Assembly (NCBI GenBank): GCA_030374805.1
Contig: JARGSG010000217.1
Span: 62,001 to 126,000, forward strand
Source of the DNA: Gracilaria gracilis
Taxonomy: Eukaryota; Rhodophyta; Florideophyceae; Gracilariales; Gracilariaceae
Reading direction: 5' to 3'
Length of the DNA: 64,000 bases
Shown: piece by piece, positions 10,479 through 21,276 of the stretch
Layout of the letters: the number at the start of each line of letters is the position of its first letter
How positions within the stretch are numbered: position 1 is the first letter of the stretch
Position numbers and translations under genes: made by a program
Notes under the pieces: generated by a model
Databases searched by the model: none
What the model was told of the DNA's origin: nothing
Seen by the model: only the letters and a program-made list of their open reading frames with translations

Positions 10479-10664
10479 CTAGCATTCTAAAGGTCGGATC
10501 CTCAGTGTTCTCTCAAATAGTCTTGTACGGAGCAGCTTGTTCGTTTCCAGCACAATTTTAATGACGAAGACTGTCCATCTGATGTCACCTGCATACCGTG
10601 TTCTCATGATTTCACTCTGCTTGAACTCCTTGTACAATTGCCGAATTGTTCCCAAGAATATCAT
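10479..10664 (-). CDS. Short ORF, 61 residues, unrecognised
   Basis: It starts with ATG at 10664 and has mixed, protein-like composition (for example RTRYAGDIRWTVFVIKIVLE). I recognise no family. It could be a gene remnant, an exon or chance. The surrounding DNA has no other support. Confidence 0.18.
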   Translation of the reverse strand: MIFLGTIRQLYKEFKQSEIMRTRYAGDIRWTVFVIKIVLETNKLLRTRLFERTLRIRPLEC

Positions 10665-10769
10665 CTAACTGAACACCTTTGCTCTCGCTGCCGCTATTTT
10701 CCAGGTCCCATAACACAAAATAAGAGTAAATTGGAAGCAGATAGGCTCTGAGGTATATTATCGTCAACG

Positions 10770-11039
10770 ATGGTTAGTATTCGATATCAACGATTTTCTA
10801 TGATAATAATATTCCAGTATGCAGCGGTTCCCATTGAGGCAATGGAACGTGAAGTGCATGACTTCTATCATGGATTTACTCATCTTGGTTTCTTATCCAA
10901 GCAATACTGTACGTGTCTTGAGAAGTATTTGAGCTTAAAAAAACTCAAGCCGGGCGGCTGGACAACAGAATATGAACGTGAATTGCAATCACTGATGGAA
11001 TGGGTCTGTATCAGCCGAAAAAATGCCGGGACTAATTAA
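10770..11039 (+). CDS. Short ORF or exon, 89 residues, unrecognised
   Basis: The frame begins at ATG 10770, but the protein-like part starts at about 10816 just after a good acceptor-like ATTCCAG, so this may be a terminal exon. The segment EREVHDFYHGFTHLGFLSK and the following helix-forming residues look coding. No domain is recognised. The stop lies a few bases before the C-rich patch, which may have cut off an older gene. Confidence 0.25.
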   Translation: MVSIRYQRFSMIIIFQYAAVPIEAMEREVHDFYHGFTHLGFLSKQYCTCLEKYLSLKKLKPGGWTTEYERELQSLMEWVCISRKNAGTN

Positions 11040-11049
11040 AAAAACAGTT

Positions 11050-11640
11050 TTCCATCCAAGCAACAGTGGCAAAAACCAACCGGCGCCACCACCCACCAGA
11101 CTGACAAAAGCTACTGTGTAACGGGGCCACAACTCACCAGATTGACAAAAGCTTTCCGGGGACATCACCCCCCGGCGCTCTTTGGGCCTCAGGAGGATCA
11201 CTCCTAGGCCACGGGACTGGGGTCACCACTCCCCATCCCCCTTCTGGTGGCAACCACATCCCCAGGGGCTCACAGCTTTTACAGCTTTCAGGATCGGTTA
11301 AGGCCCTTCCCAGTAGCCGCCCTGCCCACCACCCCCAGGCCACGACTACGGGGCCGAGCCCGCCCCGTCCGGGTTCTGGGGGCCTATGTTTCCCCAGATA
11401 CCCCTTCCGGAGTATATCCGAGAGTGGGGCGTCACTTCCCACTGTCGCGAGCCTACATGTTATCCCCCCAGGCCCCGGCCCAGGTGTACCCGCCCCTATC
11501 CCACTTTGACCATGTGTTTCGCGTTTTTAATTATTGTCAGTTTGTTTCCAGCTTTGAACTCGGTGCTTCTCGGTTCAACATGCAATTGGAATCCACTGTG
11601 CCACGAGCACCGGGTCGCCACCCCCGGCGCTGAAAATTCT
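11050..11640. repeat. C-rich patch with 19-bp direct repeats, possible inserted element
   Basis: Base composition changes abruptly from AT-rich to C-rich on the plus strand and back. CACCAGACTGACAAAAGCT at 11094-11112 recurs at 11135-11153 with one change (41-bp period). Frames on both strands are Pro/Gly/Arg-rich and not convincing. No transposase or clear terminal repeat is seen, so calling it a mobile element is inference only. Confidence 0.35.
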
Positions 11641-12368
11641 GCGGTGGATGGCGCTATTTATTTCTCATCTGAGCAACTTACTTTTGAATTATTCAATAAA
11701 AGCGTTGGATCAGATTCCTATTGTTCTAATATGGGGGGATGTCTATGCAGAATATGCATCAAAGAAGGGCATGGGATATTCTCAAAATCATTTTTTTTTG
11801 TTTCAATCAAAATAGCTTTCACAACTTTCGAAGAATTCTGCGGCTGATGCAAGTGCTGGTGTGCAGTTTTAGATGCAATGGCATTTCGAGCGCTATCGAT
11901 GGATTCTAAACTGTGGGTTTTGTTACGGAAATGAATTACATGTATTCGAAGATTCTTTTCCAATCGAGAATCGTGGCTTGAGATTTCTCGCCCTTCCACG
12001 TCTTTCCGTCTCCACACCCTGCGAATGTACCCAACGACCAGTGAAGGTACAAGGTAGCATATGCAAGAAGCAATTGCGACTTGCTGTATAGTGGCGGCAA
12101 CAAGGCAAGAACAAACTGCCCAGCGAATACGTGTACAGTATTCGCACATAGTGAAACGTGTAGCCGTGTACAAAACCAAGTTGGTGCCAAAGCGGGTTTG
12201 GCCCCGAAAGTGTCGCGCGTTTCGTCGGAGCCACAACAGAGCCGACTGCACTGCGGCGGCGTCGAGCTTGCGCGCGGCGTGCCGCCGACAACACCAAAAG
12301 CGGGCGCAAAGCTGATCCTCAGATCCTCTCGCCGAGCCAATTGCCCCTTCCGTCCAAATCCAAACGCC

Positions 12369-14234
12369 ATGGACGAACTCCCTCTCCATAACGTCCCGCC
12401 TCCCGCTCCCTCGCCCGCCTCTATCCAACAGCCGCCTCCGCCATCCTCCACGCATCCTTCTTCCTCGCATTCTTTGCCAAACCCTTCTCCCTCGTCGCCG
12501 CGCGAAGATTGTCACCCGCCGTCCATCACCTCGCCTCCGGAGCCGTCACAGATTGACGATGACCGTGAAGCTCTTCCGGACGCCGCGCCTGCGGCACCGG
12601 ATGACGTTGACGGCGAATTGCACGCCGCCGTTGACGAGCAACAGGCCCAGCCCGACCGCGTGCATGCTGTCGCCGTTTCATCGCAGCTGACCGAGGCGTC
12701 CCAACCGTCGCTTCACGACATGGCATCAGATTTGCATCACGACCTGCACGCCGTCGCCCAGCACGCGGTGCATGTCAAGGCACAACCTGAACCCGCGGCT
12801 TCAACCGCTGCACAACAGGAGTCGCCTCCCATGCACGCCGCGGAGACACAGCTTTCCGAACAAACTGCACAGCATGCTATCGAGTTTTCTACCGCCACTG
12901 AACAAGCGCAGCCGGCCATCGTTGAAGCAGAACACCCACCACCGCCTACCCATGAGTCGCAGGAGATGATGGCCGCACAGCCGGAGTCGCAGCTTGTGCA
13001 GACTGCTGTAACAGCGGCAGCAGACTCGGAGATGCAGCATTCGACCGCCGTAGTCCACGCTTTGCAGAAGACAGAGGCTCAGCTGGATGCCCATAACCCG
13101 CTTGCTGAGGAGCATGCTTCTCACCTTGCTCATTCAAGTGCTTTTCCTACTGCTGCAGTGCCTGTGTCGGCGCCTGCTGCTGTCGCTGAGTATGTTGTCA
13201 ACAAACCCGTAGAGGATGACCAGACACGGGTACCAAATGAATTTGACCCAAAGTGCCACCAGTCACCACATGAGCCTATGTCCATTTCGCCGCGCCGTAT
13301 GGCGGAGCGCACGAAGAGAGGTTCGGAACGCTATCATGCTTCAGGTGATCAGCTGAAAACCTTGATTGCTGCATTTGAACAGAACCCTACACCGGATGCA
13401 TCTACACTCAACTATTTATCAGAAGCTATTGGGATGCCGATGCATAACCTTGTGCTTTGGTTCAAGAACCGTCGGGCGCGTCACAAGCGCACGCACATCA
13501 GTCCGCCATCGAAGGGTGGGAAACGAAGCTATGTCAAGAGCGGAATATATTCCAGGAATAAGCGAGTCAAACAAAGCCATCATCAACCTGCACCTGCAAC
13601 TGTGCCGTCTGGCGGCCTCACTCTGCCCCTTTCGCACGGCCTTAGTTCTATCTCATCACCCATCCCTGTTTCGTCTATTGCACTATCCGGAGACGCAAAG
13701 AACCCTGGAATGGCAACTGCTAGTCGCGATATCGAGGAACTAATCAAGAGTGGCGCCCCTCACCCGTCGCGAATGAAGAGGCCTCGTTTTTCAGCTATCC
13801 CGGAACTGGTTGGTGATGACAATCCTTGCCAGGGCTGGACGTCGGAGGAATGCCATCGCAGATGCGTTGCCTTTTTCGAGAGGGCAACAAGCAGTTCTTT
13901 CCCAGAGCAGTCCAAGATTGTCGAGCACATTAGCTCGGAGTTCTTTTTGTCAGAATTACAGAGTGGGTTGACTCTGGTCAGCGCAATGCAACCGCTGGAA
14001 ACAAGCGTTGGAGTATTGGACGCAATAATGGAAAAGCTTCCCGCAGAAGGCCCCCGTCTCAGCTCTGGTTCTAGAGTGATCATGCGCGAGTTTCTCGCTC
14101 AAATTCGGATGGGCAGCGCTGGACAGTTTGCAATCATAGAAGGGTCTACAGAGGCGGCTGAAACGGTCGCAGAAGCGCACGCTACTGTTTCCCAGACTGT
14201 GGCACCCACAGCTTCGTCGACCGTGGAACAATGA
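12369..14234 (+). CDS. Homeodomain transcription factor
   Basis: 621 residues from ATG 12369; the frame extends upstream only through non-ATG codons. The N-terminal 300 residues are Pro/Ser-rich, then Ala/Gln/His/Glu-rich and low in complexity. A homeodomain lies at about residues 313-373: a basic arm (RTKRGSERYHASGDQLKTL), helix 1-2 residues and the recognition helix VLWFKNRRARHKR with the diagnostic WFxNRR. A basic region and a Ser/Pro linker follow, and the last 150 residues form a more ordered, unassigned part. It is not TALE, since no three-residue loop extension is visible. Likely a nuclear DNA-binding regulator. Single exon. Confidence 0.88.
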   Translation: MDELPLHNVPPPAPSPASIQQPPPPSSTHPSSSHSLPNPSPSSPREDCHPPSITSPPEPSQIDDDREALPDAAPAAPDDVDGELHAAVDEQQAQPDRVHAVAVSSQLTEASQPSLHDMASDLHHDLHAVAQHAVHVKAQPEPAASTAAQQESPPMHAAETQLSEQTAQHAIEFSTATEQAQPAIVEAEHPPPPTHESQEMMAAQPESQLVQTAVTAAADSEMQHSTAVVHALQKTEAQLDAHNPLAEEHASHLAHSSAFPTAAVPVSAPAAVAEYVVNKPVEDDQTRVPNEFDPKCHQSPHEPMSISPRRMAERTKRGSERYHASGDQLKTLIAAFEQNPTPDASTLNYLSEAIGMPMHNLVLWFKNRRARHKRTHISPPSKGGKRSYVKSGIYSRNKRVKQSHHQPAPATVPSGGLTLPLSHGLSSISSPIPVSSIALSGDAKNPGMATASRDIEELIKSGAPHPSRMKRPRFSAIPELVGDDNPCQGWTSEECHRRCVAFFERATSSSFPEQSKIVEHISSEFFLSELQSGLTLVSAMQPLETSVGVLDAIMEKLPAEGPRLSSGSRVIMREFLAQIRMGSAGQFAIIEGSTEAAETVAEAHATVSQTVAPTASSTVEQ

Positions 14235-14325
14235 TTTTACACAATAGCACGTAAATGCGAGTAAGATCTGTATATTTTTAGGTATGAACGTTGTGAATAC
14301 AGGTTAGAAGTTCTTTGCAAATGGT

Positions 14326-15972
14326 TTAGTAAACGGTTTCTTCTTGCAGGTTAGTAGGGGGTAATTGATTACTAAGTGTAAGCAAGTATGGGTCTCGGAA
14401 GTCAAGGGTAATCACCTCAAGGCCCGGGAAGTTGCGACGGAACACTTCTGCTACCTTCGGTAGGTCCTCTTTGCCCGGGGCGTAGGTTCCGGAATTATTG
14501 TCGATTATCAACTTGGCGTAGGGGTTTCCAGTCCCATACCCGGAAACAGCGAATTGTAATTCGCCAGCGTATACGACTTCCGTGCTCGCCGAGGAATGCA
14601 TTGCGTGCTTGGACATCATATCGCGGAAGAACTCGGCTCCCGTTTCCGCCAGGTACAATTTTGTGGGCATTAGTACATATGTAAACAAACGTGGCTTGCC
14701 CCGTCTATGACCGTAATCAAGCACCTCACAAAAGTCCTTGCCGTCAAGTATGCTGCCGCGGACTTCTTGCAAACCTTCCCGCAGACTTTGCAACGGTCTG
14801 ACGGAAACGGCGCCACCATATAGATACGCGTGTTGCAACCTAACGATTTGCGTTGCGACCACTGAACCCGGGCCCTGAAAGATTTTTTGGGCGGCCTTGT
14901 ACGATCGATTCCATCCGTGACGTTTGCTGGCAAAGACGTCCAATACACCGAGCATGGTGATTTTCCACGTGGAATGCTCTTGGAACACGGACTGAATGGG
15001 ATGCACAGAGTCGATTGCAGCCTGGAGGGGCTTCACTTTCTTGACGAACCTTCCAACATTTTTGCCGATTGCATTGAGACTGCCATGAGTCTGTGAGGGT
15101 CTGTTGTGCATATTAGTGATTTGTTCCAGAGTGCGATTGATCTGAAAGCGCTTGTAGAGCTTTGACGGAACCATAGCGCAAAGGTTCGCGACGGAGGCCG
15201 GGGCGACGACGAGGGTGATGTTGCCTTGCGGCGCAACGGCGTAGGTCATGGTCATAGATCGCTGCGTAGGAGCATCTGCTAGAGCGGACTGGCCTCCGGG
15301 AGGCGAGCCCGGTTCGGAAAAGTTCTTTATACCCGCTTCGTTGGACAGATGCGGCTGCAGAGGTTGAAAAGTATCACTGGCGGAGGGATGATAGAAATGC
15401 AGCCCATCGGCGGAAGAAATGCTTGAAGTGGATGGTGTGGAGCGCGGTGTATCGAAGGAGGTGGTGCCGGAATACGGCGGACTGTCCGGTGGAGGGTAAT
15501 ACGAGGGCGGGATGGAGGAGAGCGGAATGGAAGAGGATGAATGGGGCGGTGGGGGAATGGTGGTATCGCGCGCGTTCTGGAAGGGCAGCGGAACGGATTG
15601 GTGAGATGAATGCGGCTCATTGAGGGCGGAAGCGGACTGGGAGGCTTCGAAAGCAGCCTGTGACACGACAGCGGAGGCGTGCGATATGGCGTGGCCGATG
15701 GAGATGAAGGCGGTGCCTATTGGAACGTCGCTCTTGACAAGGTTCCTGTCAAAGAGGCTAATGGCCAAGACATCGCTGGGGTTGACGTTGTGGAACACGA
15801 AGCATTGGTACCACGTAGGGTTGACAGTGTTGAGGCAATAATGCGAGGTGTGGGTCTCCTTTGTGCGCACAATCTGCAAAACGGCGTAGGGGTCGGACAT
15901 ATTGCCGACCTTGTTGACGGCCGGCAGGCCGGACGCGCGCATGAGGCGCACCTGGATGGGTTCGGCGGGCAT
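14326..15972 (-). CDS. C2-domain protein with conserved C-terminal domain of unknown function
   Basis: 548 residues from ATG 15972 (MPAEPIQVRLMRASG); the longer frame starts at TTG. Residues about 5-110 form a C2 domain: IQVRLMRASGLP, then SDPYAVLQI and TVNPTWYQCFVF with DVLAISLFDRN. C2 domains bind membranes, often with calcium. A Ser/Pro-rich linker of ~130 residues follows. The C-terminal ~280 residues are ordered and hold IIDNNSGTYAPGKEDLP at about residue 489 and RRNFPGLEVITLDF. I have seen that motif in uncharacterised plant, fungal and oomycete proteins but know no function. The 5' end is GC-rich, the 3' end much less. Confidence 0.7.
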   Translation of the reverse strand: MPAEPIQVRLMRASGLPAVNKVGNMSDPYAVLQIVRTKETHTSHYCLNTVNPTWYQCFVFHNVNPSDVLAISLFDRNLVKSDVPIGTAFISIGHAISHASAVVSQAAFEASQSASALNEPHSSHQSVPLPFQNARDTTIPPPPHSSSSIPLSSIPPSYYPPPDSPPYSGTTSFDTPRSTPSTSSISSADGLHFYHPSASDTFQPLQPHLSNEAGIKNFSEPGSPPGGQSALADAPTQRSMTMTYAVAPQGNITLVVAPASVANLCAMVPSKLYKRFQINRTLEQITNMHNRPSQTHGSLNAIGKNVGRFVKKVKPLQAAIDSVHPIQSVFQEHSTWKITMLGVLDVFASKRHGWNRSYKAAQKIFQGPGSVVATQIVRLQHAYLYGGAVSVRPLQSLREGLQEVRGSILDGKDFCEVLDYGHRRGKPRLFTYVLMPTKLYLAETGAEFFRDMMSKHAMHSSASTEVVYAGELQFAVSGYGTGNPYAKLIIDNNSGTYAPGKEDLPKVAEVFRRNFPGLEVITLDFRDPYLLTLSNQLPPTNLQEETVY

Positions 15973-16300
15973 GGTGCAACGGCGGCGCGGGCGAGTGCGG
16001 CGGATAGCGTTGAATCGGACGTGCAACACGCGCGAGCTGAGACGCGACGCGCGCGACAGCGCCTTTTAAAAACGGCGTCAGTTGAGAGCGCGACTTGTGT
16101 GGGCTGTCGGCGTGAGCGCGTCGCCACTGCGCCGTGACGTGTGCGGAAATGGCGCTTTTTTTTTGGCGGTGGCGCTCGCACAGCAATGCTTTGGCACTGT
16201 CCACGCATTTGCTCAACTTGCTTGAGGGCAAGCAACTTGCGCTCGGGCAGCACTCGTGCACGAGCAAGCCGCCCGCGAGACGCCGTCGCCCCCGTCCGTC
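15973..16300. promoter_or_regulatory. Divergent promoter of the C2 gene and the small membrane protein gene
   Basis: 328 bp of GC-rich DNA with a T9 run near 16154 separates two start codons facing away from each other. No TATA-like element stands out. Confidence 0.45.
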
Positions 16301-16522
16301 ATGTCCAACGCCGCGCGCTTGCGCACCGCCGCGGTCGTGTCGTTGCTTGGGCTGGCGTGCTTCTCCTTCCCCATGCTCATGCATTCGCTTTCGTCGCGCC
16401 CGACCATCGACACCTCGCGCCCGCTCAAGCCGGACGCCGTCCGTCGCGGCGCCTTCAACAACTCTGGCAGTCGCGATGTGGGCCCGGAGTACGTCATGCC
16501 TCCCATTACGTCACTACCTTAG
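16301..16522 (+). CDS. Small single-pass membrane protein, 73 residues
   Basis: Starts at ATG 16301 (MSNAARLRTAAVVSLLG). It has a basic N-terminus, one hydrophobic segment (AVVSLLGLACFSFPMLMHSL) and a polar tail with RRGAFNNSGSRDVGPEY. The tail pattern RRGA-NSGS-DVGP resembles a motif I recall from short uncharacterised plant and algal proteins that have one membrane helix and a possible mitochondrial location. That assignment is memory-based and unproven. The length and composition make a real gene likely despite its size. Confidence 0.6.
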   Translation: MSNAARLRTAAVVSLLGLACFSFPMLMHSLSSRPTIDTSRPLKPDAVRRGAFNNSGSRDVGPEYVMPPITSLP

Positions 16523-17317
16523 GCCTGCGCTGCATCCCCCTCCCGCACCCCACTGACCTTGCGAGCTCTCGCCCTTGTCCGCCTTGTTTCTCCGTTCTCC
16601 CTGCTAGTCCGCACTGGCAGAATGGTGTGCGCGTACGCCGTCACAACCACCGCGATCGCGATCGCGATCCCCATCCCCATCCCGCGTCGCACCCGTCTAC
16701 GGATCGCCAATGATGCCTTCTCTTCCCACGCGCACTCAACTGCACGTCTACATAGCTATATCACCACCCCAGTCTCACCACTCTCGCCTCCCTGCCACAT
16801 ACCACCAGCCGTCGCACCCGTTCGTCATGAACACGGTGCTTGCGTCAACATCATCTCAGTCATGTACAGAATGCGTTTCCCCATGATCGCGAGAAACCTT
16901 TTGCGCTTCTGAGCACAATCCGTCTCCGCACTGCTTATTCGCAACAAAGTAACACAGTGCGCCCAAGCTCACAGCGCAATCCCACGCCCATTCGTTTAGT
17001 TTTTCACCAATCGCCTGCTTCGTGCTGCCATCCATACGATCTGCAGCACTGCATGAGCTTTTGTTTTTAACACACTGGTAAACCGTTGATCACACGTCCG
17101 CACCTCGTACCGTTGCCACAACAAGACGATGCGTGCTGCCCATTAACCCTTAACCACACTTCATCCTGCTCTGTCACTGCTTGTAAGTAATGATACATGC
17201 GTAGCTCGATCGATCCAAATCAGTTTACAACCAGCAACCATACAGTGTCAACCCCAATTCTGCGTTCGCTATCTAGCAACCATTCTCAACATCGCCCATA
17301 TCCGCCATTGAAACCCT
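16523..17317. other. Intergenic 795 bp, no gene seen
   Basis: This contains the 3' flank of the small membrane protein gene and the 3' flank of SPC25. A short alternating GCGATCGCGATCGC run sits near 16652. Frames across it have no domain. Confidence 0.5.
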
Positions 17318-18303
17318 TCAAGCAACATTGTTCGCCTTCACGTGAAGCCTAAAGCTTTTCCGAACCCTGTGCAAAAAGTCTATCAGCTGCCCATCCTCCG
17401 ACAACTGTTCTTTCAACGCTCTAAAGTTATCAATTTCGGGTTCGCAATGCGTCGCTGTTATATGAACCAAAACAGAAGCGATAAATGTCAGTGATTCGCC
17501 CTTATCGAGCTGTTGTACGCATGCACACGAGCCAATATCACTTACCGCTAAACCTTCCATCATCACCAAAAACGGTCACCTTGAACTGCCGGTGCGGCTC
17601 ATCGCTCTTGATGTTGTTGAACGAGAACTCAAGACACTTGTCGTCCACAGCGCGCACGTTCACACCAAGGAACGCCTCGAATTTGCGCGTACTTTCCTCA
17701 TCTCGGCTTAGAGTTTGGTTCACTTGTTTGAGACGTCCTTCCAATACGCGTCTCCCGCTTCGCAATCGACGGCCGCCCTCGATGAGTTTGCCCTCGTAGC
17801 GCTTCCGTTCGTAAGGTAGAATGTTAACCTTTTCGCGAAGACTCTCTATAGCCTCTTCCAATTCATTCTTTTGCATGTGCAATTGCCTGAATTGGTCCTC
17901 TCTTGCTTCGAGCGCATCCTCCGCAAACTTGCACATTGCCTGCTCCTTTTCCAAGTTTTCTGCAGTGGCAAGTAAAGAACGCAAGAGGGTTTTGTGGTTG
18001 GTTAGTACCATGGCAGGACGCATTTCGATTTTGGACGTAACGGGTGGCTATTACGCAATTACCTTTTCGGTCGCTCATGGCATTCATGTAGATGATGTCG
18101 CGCTTCTGGTCCTGTTGAATGACCTTTTCAGCCAACTCCTCCAGGATGCGCGTGCTTTCTCTGGTGGTTTTGGTGGTTTCTTCGGTGCGCTGGTCCATAA
18201 GACCCATGAGGCGGTTTATCTTCTCAAGCTTTTCATTCATGCGCGTGGCCGTTGAGCCATCCAGTCCTACTGGAGTTTCGAGGAGACTTGAAGATATCGA
18301 CAT
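17318..18303 (-). CDS. SPC25: Kinetochore protein Spc25 (NDC80 complex), three exons
   Basis: The exons are 18303-18063, 17959-17546 and 17454-17318, giving 263 residues; the junctions G|AA and G|CG keep the frame. Intron 1 (GTAATT...CTGCAG) carries a perfect TACTAAC branch site, and intron 2 is GTAAGT...AACAG. Spc25 pairs with Spc24 and anchors the Ndc80-Nuf2 rod to the kinetochore. The N-terminal 150 residues are coiled coil (for example ENLEKEQAMCKFAEDALEA). The C-terminal RWD-like globular domain reads CLEFSFNNIKSDEPHRQFKV, then a short break at the last intron, then EPEIDNFRALKEQL and a closing FLHRVRKSFR helix, which is the family pattern. It is usually a fast-evolving gene, so this clear match is useful. 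Confidence 0.85.
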
Positions 18304-19426
18304 TGTATGCGGAAAGTTGAGACGTTGTCCGGTTTGGATGTGAGTTGAAAATGAATGTGAGGATGGTGAAGTGGGTTGATGTGTGCCCTTGGTTTTGTTA
18401 GACAGCAAGCCCGTGGGTGAGCTGCCGGTACGGGAATGAAGAGTGAAGCGGCGCGCGAAGAAGGTGGTGATTGTACGAACGTAAGGAGCCCAATTTGAAA
18501 ACTTAAATTGCACAGTTTAAAAAATAGATGTCATGTCAACATGACGTATCATGACATAGACGACACGATCGCCATATTGGCATCTATGACAGCGAGCTAA
18601 GCGCAGGCTGTCGTCAAGTGCGGTCCACCCCCAATTTGAGTTTGGACTCACCACCGCCAGGTTGGACTGCTCGCCCTTCGGCCATTTCCTTTTTACCTTC
18701 CCCGCGTAAGATAATATGCGTTTGCAGATTTCGGTCCTTCCCTTGTAGATACGTATTTGAGATACTTTGGAGATCAGGAAGCTACAATATTTCTCAAGTT
18801 GCAGAGCGCGGGCCAAGTAACTCCCTCAGCTGAAGAGCTCAACTCCAAGGGAGTTTGCGAACACCACCACTCGAGTGCAATAGTTGGGGTGGAAGCGGTC
18901 GAGTGCATTTTTGTCTGATCCATGTTGAAGAAAGGTTAAGCTCGAGTTTGGTAAGCACGAATTGCATACCCATCAAGGGCAGCGAAAGTTAGATAACAAC
19001 CAGCTTTACCATACGATAACTCTGCCCTCGCCGTGCAGAAAACCCTCAGGACTGGCTTCATCTGTTTTTTTTTTTTTTTTTGCGAAGTACTATGTCCTTG
19101 AAGCATTTGTTCGTGGCGTAACAAAGCTGTAGCTGACTTGCATCGTCGGAGAGACGAGAGGATGGGCTAGTACGTGTAGCATTAGCACAGTCTGGAAATC
19201 CAGCGAGGTCTTCAGAGAGAGGAAAAGCATGGCTCTTCCAAGGAAAACTAGCGCTGAAAAAGAAGTACGAATATCACCTATGATCATGTCCGGAAACGCC
19301 GCTTGCCGATGTAGCTTTACGAATAGACAGAATACAAAGTATGTGCAAAAGACCAAGGAAAGACTATGTACAAATATGGTCGACAACTATAACATACATC
19401 ATACAATCACCCGCGTATGCTGGCAT
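18304..19426. other. Intergenic 1.1 kb
   Basis: It contains an ATGTCATG (18528-18535) / CATGACAT (18550-18557) inverted repeat and a 17-T homopolymer at 19065-19081. No gene is supported. Confidence 0.5.
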
Positions 19427-20056
19427 CTAGTGTCTCGGGGAACATTGTACTTGACTCTCAATTTCGCTGCCGAAAATACTTGTTCTGCAGTGTTCTTCGT
19501 ACTCTCGAGCTTCCTCTGTCACGTCAGACATCTTGGAGTCCGAAATATATGAGTCGTAAGAAAGGTCGTCCTCAAAATCTTCCATATGGTCGTCATCCGA
19601 GTCATTCATAGACGGTGGGGCGTATGCAGAGTAACCTTCTCGCTGTCTCAGAAACGCACGGCGAGCAGGTTGTACCTGTTGATTATCATATGAATGATTA
19701 TGCATATAAACATCAGGCACACCAGCCCCTTTCAAAACGCGAATGGCGGCATGTTGGGCATCACTCCAAGTATGCTGGCCATTCTGACAGAGTTTAGAGT
19801 TTGGCGGATCGACCGTGTTCTGTTGCTCACTTAGATGCGGGGCCGCAATCGCGTATGTGACATCATCGCGTTCGCTGAAGAACATGATGGGGAGATGCGT
19901 GCGCGGCGATAGGCGTGTGTGACAGTGGTGCAACACATGACAAAGGTTCTCTCTCGAATCGCGGTCCAACTTGGAGATAATTGCGGTGAACATGTGAGAA
20001 AGATGAGCTTGAGCATTCTCACTGCCTCGCAATGGAGCCGAATTGGGTGAATGCAT
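19427..20056 (-). CDS. Hypothetical protein with acidic C-terminal tail
   Basis: 209 residues from ATG 20056. The frame stays open upstream to ~20200 but only through a GTG, with a hydrophobic stretch (FVVIFSFFVHSILAVNV), so an upstream exon is possible. Residues 1-90 are helical and His-rich (HVLHHCHTRLSPRTH). The tail has MNDSDDDHMEDFEDDLSYDS, a strongly acidic run. No family is recognised. Composition and length favour a real gene. Confidence 0.5.
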   Translation of the reverse strand: MHSPNSAPLRGSENAQAHLSHMFTAIISKLDRDSRENLCHVLHHCHTRLSPRTHLPIMFFSERDDVTYAIAAPHLSEQQNTVDPPNSKLCQNGQHTWSDAQHAAIRVLKGAGVPDVYMHNHSYDNQQVQPARRAFLRQREGYSAYAPPSMNDSDDDHMEDFEDDLSYDSYISDSKMSDVTEEAREYEEHCRTSIFGSEIESQVQCSPRH

Positions 20057-21276
20057 GGCGAGTATCTCAGCCAGGGCAGCCAGACGGACGTTTACGGCCA
20101 GTATGGAGTGAACAAAAAACGAGAAGATGACGACAAAACTAGCGCCGTTAGCGCCACTCAGCACAGGAGCAGCGCCAGAGCTGATGAAATGGATTTGCAC
20201 GCAGAGTGAGGGGGGCTGCTATGCAGCCGACCATCTAGAGACGGGCTTTAATACGAGACAGATTCGCGAGGGGCACGGCGACGGTGCTGGGATGAGAGGT
20301 GGTCATGAGAGCAACACACCGAGCGCAGCACGCTGTGCGTGTTTGCCACGAGGCCATCTTTTACAGCAAGGGCAGCGCGGGCCGAAGGTGGCACCCCTCG
20401 GTCCGTTTGAAATTCAGTGCATGTGCAGCGCCTGCGATGACGAGATGGTCGGGTCTCTCCATCATGGCGCCCTTTGTGAAGGCTTGTATGTTGAGCTCCG
20501 GTGGATTCTTGTATGTCGTACACGTACTGTGAGATTCACTGTCACCCGGCTTGACGCTGACGCCATGGCGGTGGAATGGGCTCTCATGACGAAAGTGTGT
20601 AATTCAAACCATAGTAGAGCTACAGTACTGGTACAATAGGTGTGGACGATGACGGAAAGGCACGTGGACCACTTATACGCTAGCGTTTGTTCTTCTCCAA
20701 CATACCTTTCTCAAATCATGGACTGCGATTATATGAACTATTCTGACCTCATTGAAACGTCGTCAACGCACGTCGGCGAGTATATATTATTTGCCCTGAA
20801 TTAGCTTTCTTCATGCCATACGTTCGTTTTGAGTAGTTGGGACACACTCATAGCCCCCCTTTTCTCCTTCTGTCTGCTTTCTTATCACGTTGAACTGCTG
20901 AAAGGCACGTTGAACACACTGACCCCTACACTGGTAGTCCTACGCTCATCTCCAGGCACAAGAAACTGTCATATGACATGCAATCTTGCTGTCATCTCGA
21001 GACGAGAATAACACTCGAGTCTAATCGTGCGAGCACTTTCAGATCCTGTGAGCCACTTTCATTCACACAGGGCTCACCCTCTCCCAACTCAAGACACGTT
21101 CTGCCCTTTGTTTCTTTTCTATTCAAGTTCCTCATTCACGCATTCACGAGGCCGAGTGTGTGACACATAAACCGGCCTGTTCTTCGACTACATTTTTTAT
21201 TTTTTACTCGGACAAAATACGGAACAAGTACCAAAGGTACACAACGGTCATCCACGCACAGCCAAGAATCTTTTTC
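20057..21276. other. Intergenic 1.2 kb, nothing recognised
   Basis: Frames at 20127-20639 and 20248-20523 start with non-ATG codons or lack domain signals. The part near AMP deaminase is T-rich (21190-21206) as expected of a 3' flank. Confidence 0.45.

Larger units (their letters stand above)
8785..12368. other. Gene-poor 3.6-kb region
   Basis: Between FTR1 and the homeodomain gene the DNA is mostly AT-rich without long frames. It holds a GA tract at 9311-9324, two short coding-like frames (10479-10664 minus, 10770-11039 plus) and a C-rich patch at about 11050-11640. A long minus-strand frame at 11718-12515 is the antisense shadow of the homeodomain gene's 5' region. Confidence 0.5.

Noticed and set aside
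11718-12515. 265-codon minus-strand open frame
   Set aside because: Antisense to the homeodomain gene 5' region; no ATG-supported conserved content.
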